Below, in pieces: positions 12,704 through 13,056 of a DNA stretch of 13,056 bases. The position numbers were made by a program, and so were the translations under genes. The notes beneath the pieces were generated by a model. The model did no database searches and was not told the origin of the DNA. It saw only the letters and a program-made list of their open reading frames with translations. Position 1 is the stretch's first letter, and every line of letters begins with the position of its first letter. Origin of the DNA: Pseudomonadota bacterium (GTDB taxonomy: Bacteria > Pseudomonadota > Gammaproteobacteria > Xanthomonadales > Xanthomonadaceae); the NCBI GenBank assembly GCA_023388955.1, contig JAEWFH010000117.1, positions 1-13,056 of the forward strand. Reading direction: 5' to 3'.

Positions 12704-13056
12704 TCAGCCGGCGACCGCAGCCAGCCTTGCCCGCGATTCAGCCTCGTCCGCGTCCACGGCCGACTCGTGCGTGGCGTGGATCAGGTGCCCGGTCAGCACC
12801 GCACCGGCCGCCATTTCGACCACCTGGTAGTGCACGTCGCCGGTGACCCGCGCCTTGGGTGCCAGTTGGACCCGGCCGCTGGCGTGGATGTCGCCGTCGA
12901 CCTGGCCGTTGATCACCACCATCGGCGCACGCACCTCGCCCTCGATGCTGCCGCCCTCGGCCAGGGTGACCACGGCCTTGGCGTCGTCGCCGGCGATCAC
13001 CCGGCCGACCACCCGGCCCTCGATGTACAGCCCGCCGTCAAAGTGCAGGTCCCCCT
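12704..13056 (-). CDS. Bactofilin, polymer-forming cytoskeletal protein (5' end outside window)
   Basis: Bactofilins polymerise without nucleotides into filaments that scaffold cell-wall enzymes and shape the cell. The visible 117 or so codons cover most of the beta-helix: DLHFDGGLYIEGRVVGRVI, LAEGGSIEGEVRAPMVVING, VDGDIHASGRVQLAPKARVTGDVHY and VVEMAAGAVLTGHL, with the regular 16-18-residue hydrophobic spacing of the family. A short acidic/alanine-rich tail ends the protein. The frame stays open to the window edge at 13056, and GDLHFDGGLYIEGR lies before the first internal GTG (13012), so the true start is outside. The next gene, DUF6776-like, follows after 51 bases. Confidence 0.93.
   Translation of the reverse strand, partial: GDLHFDGGLYIEGRVVGRVIAGDDAKAVVTLAEGGSIEGEVRAPMVVINGQVDGDIHASGRVQLAPKARVTGDVHYQVVEMAAGAVLTGHLIHATHESAVDADEAESRARLAAVAG

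Noticed and set aside
1..13056. CRISPR array, tRNA, rRNA, prophage, toxin-antitoxin or defence genes
   Set aside because: No regularly spaced direct repeats with unique spacers, no tRNA-like cloverleaf or CCA end, no integrase, transposase or nuclease domains, and every gene-length region is accounted for by a recognised family.

Overview
The window is GC-rich, densely packed bacterial chromosome. Gene order, protein sequences and promoter style all suggest a member of the Xanthomonadaceae/Lysobacteraceae (Lysobacter- or Luteimonas-like gammaproteobacteria). This placement is inferred from recalled family features, not from a search. Almost everything is core metabolism. I see no phage, transposase, CRISPR, defence island, rRNA or tRNA, and no non-coding stretch longer than about 135 bases.

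Layout. (1) Positions 1-2880, plus strand: the 3' part of accC (biotin carboxylase), prmA (ribosomal protein L11 methyltransferase), a zinc-ribbon/DUF3426 membrane protein, and fis, which appears to start at TTG. (2) Positions 2975-7537: purH (+), an AGCS-family sodium:alanine/glycine symporter gene on the minus strand, then purD (+). The symporter gene sits between two purine genes that are neighbours in many relatives. (3) Positions 7588-9471, plus strand: a two-domain protein joining an LplT-like MFS transporter to a PlsC-type acyltransferase. (4) Positions 13056-9555, minus strand, read right to left: a bactofilin (cut by the window end), a DUF6776-like coiled-coil membrane protein, erpA (Fe-S insertion), nudC (NADH/NAD-cap pyrophosphatase) and an AmpE-like membrane protein. 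erpA and nudC overlap by 4 bases (GTGA) and nudC-ampE are 9 bases apart, so these three are almost certainly one operon.

The genes serve fatty-acid initiation, ribosome modification, nucleoid control, de novo purine synthesis, phospholipid repair, Fe-S assembly, NAD(H)/RNA-cap turnover and cell-shape scaffolding. I found no convincing undescribed multi-gene system.

The most notable signals are non-coding. Both convergent gene junctions carry doubled palindromic repeats. At purH/alsT there are two mirror-image hairpins with compensatory base changes, and one supplies the symporter's stop codon. At the acyltransferase/ampE junction there are two near-identical 30-31 bp units, each a palindrome, one a perfect 20-mer. 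Two genes (the DUF3426 gene and purD) have a TAGAMT -10 box ending 6-7 bases before the ATG, which predicts leaderless mRNAs.
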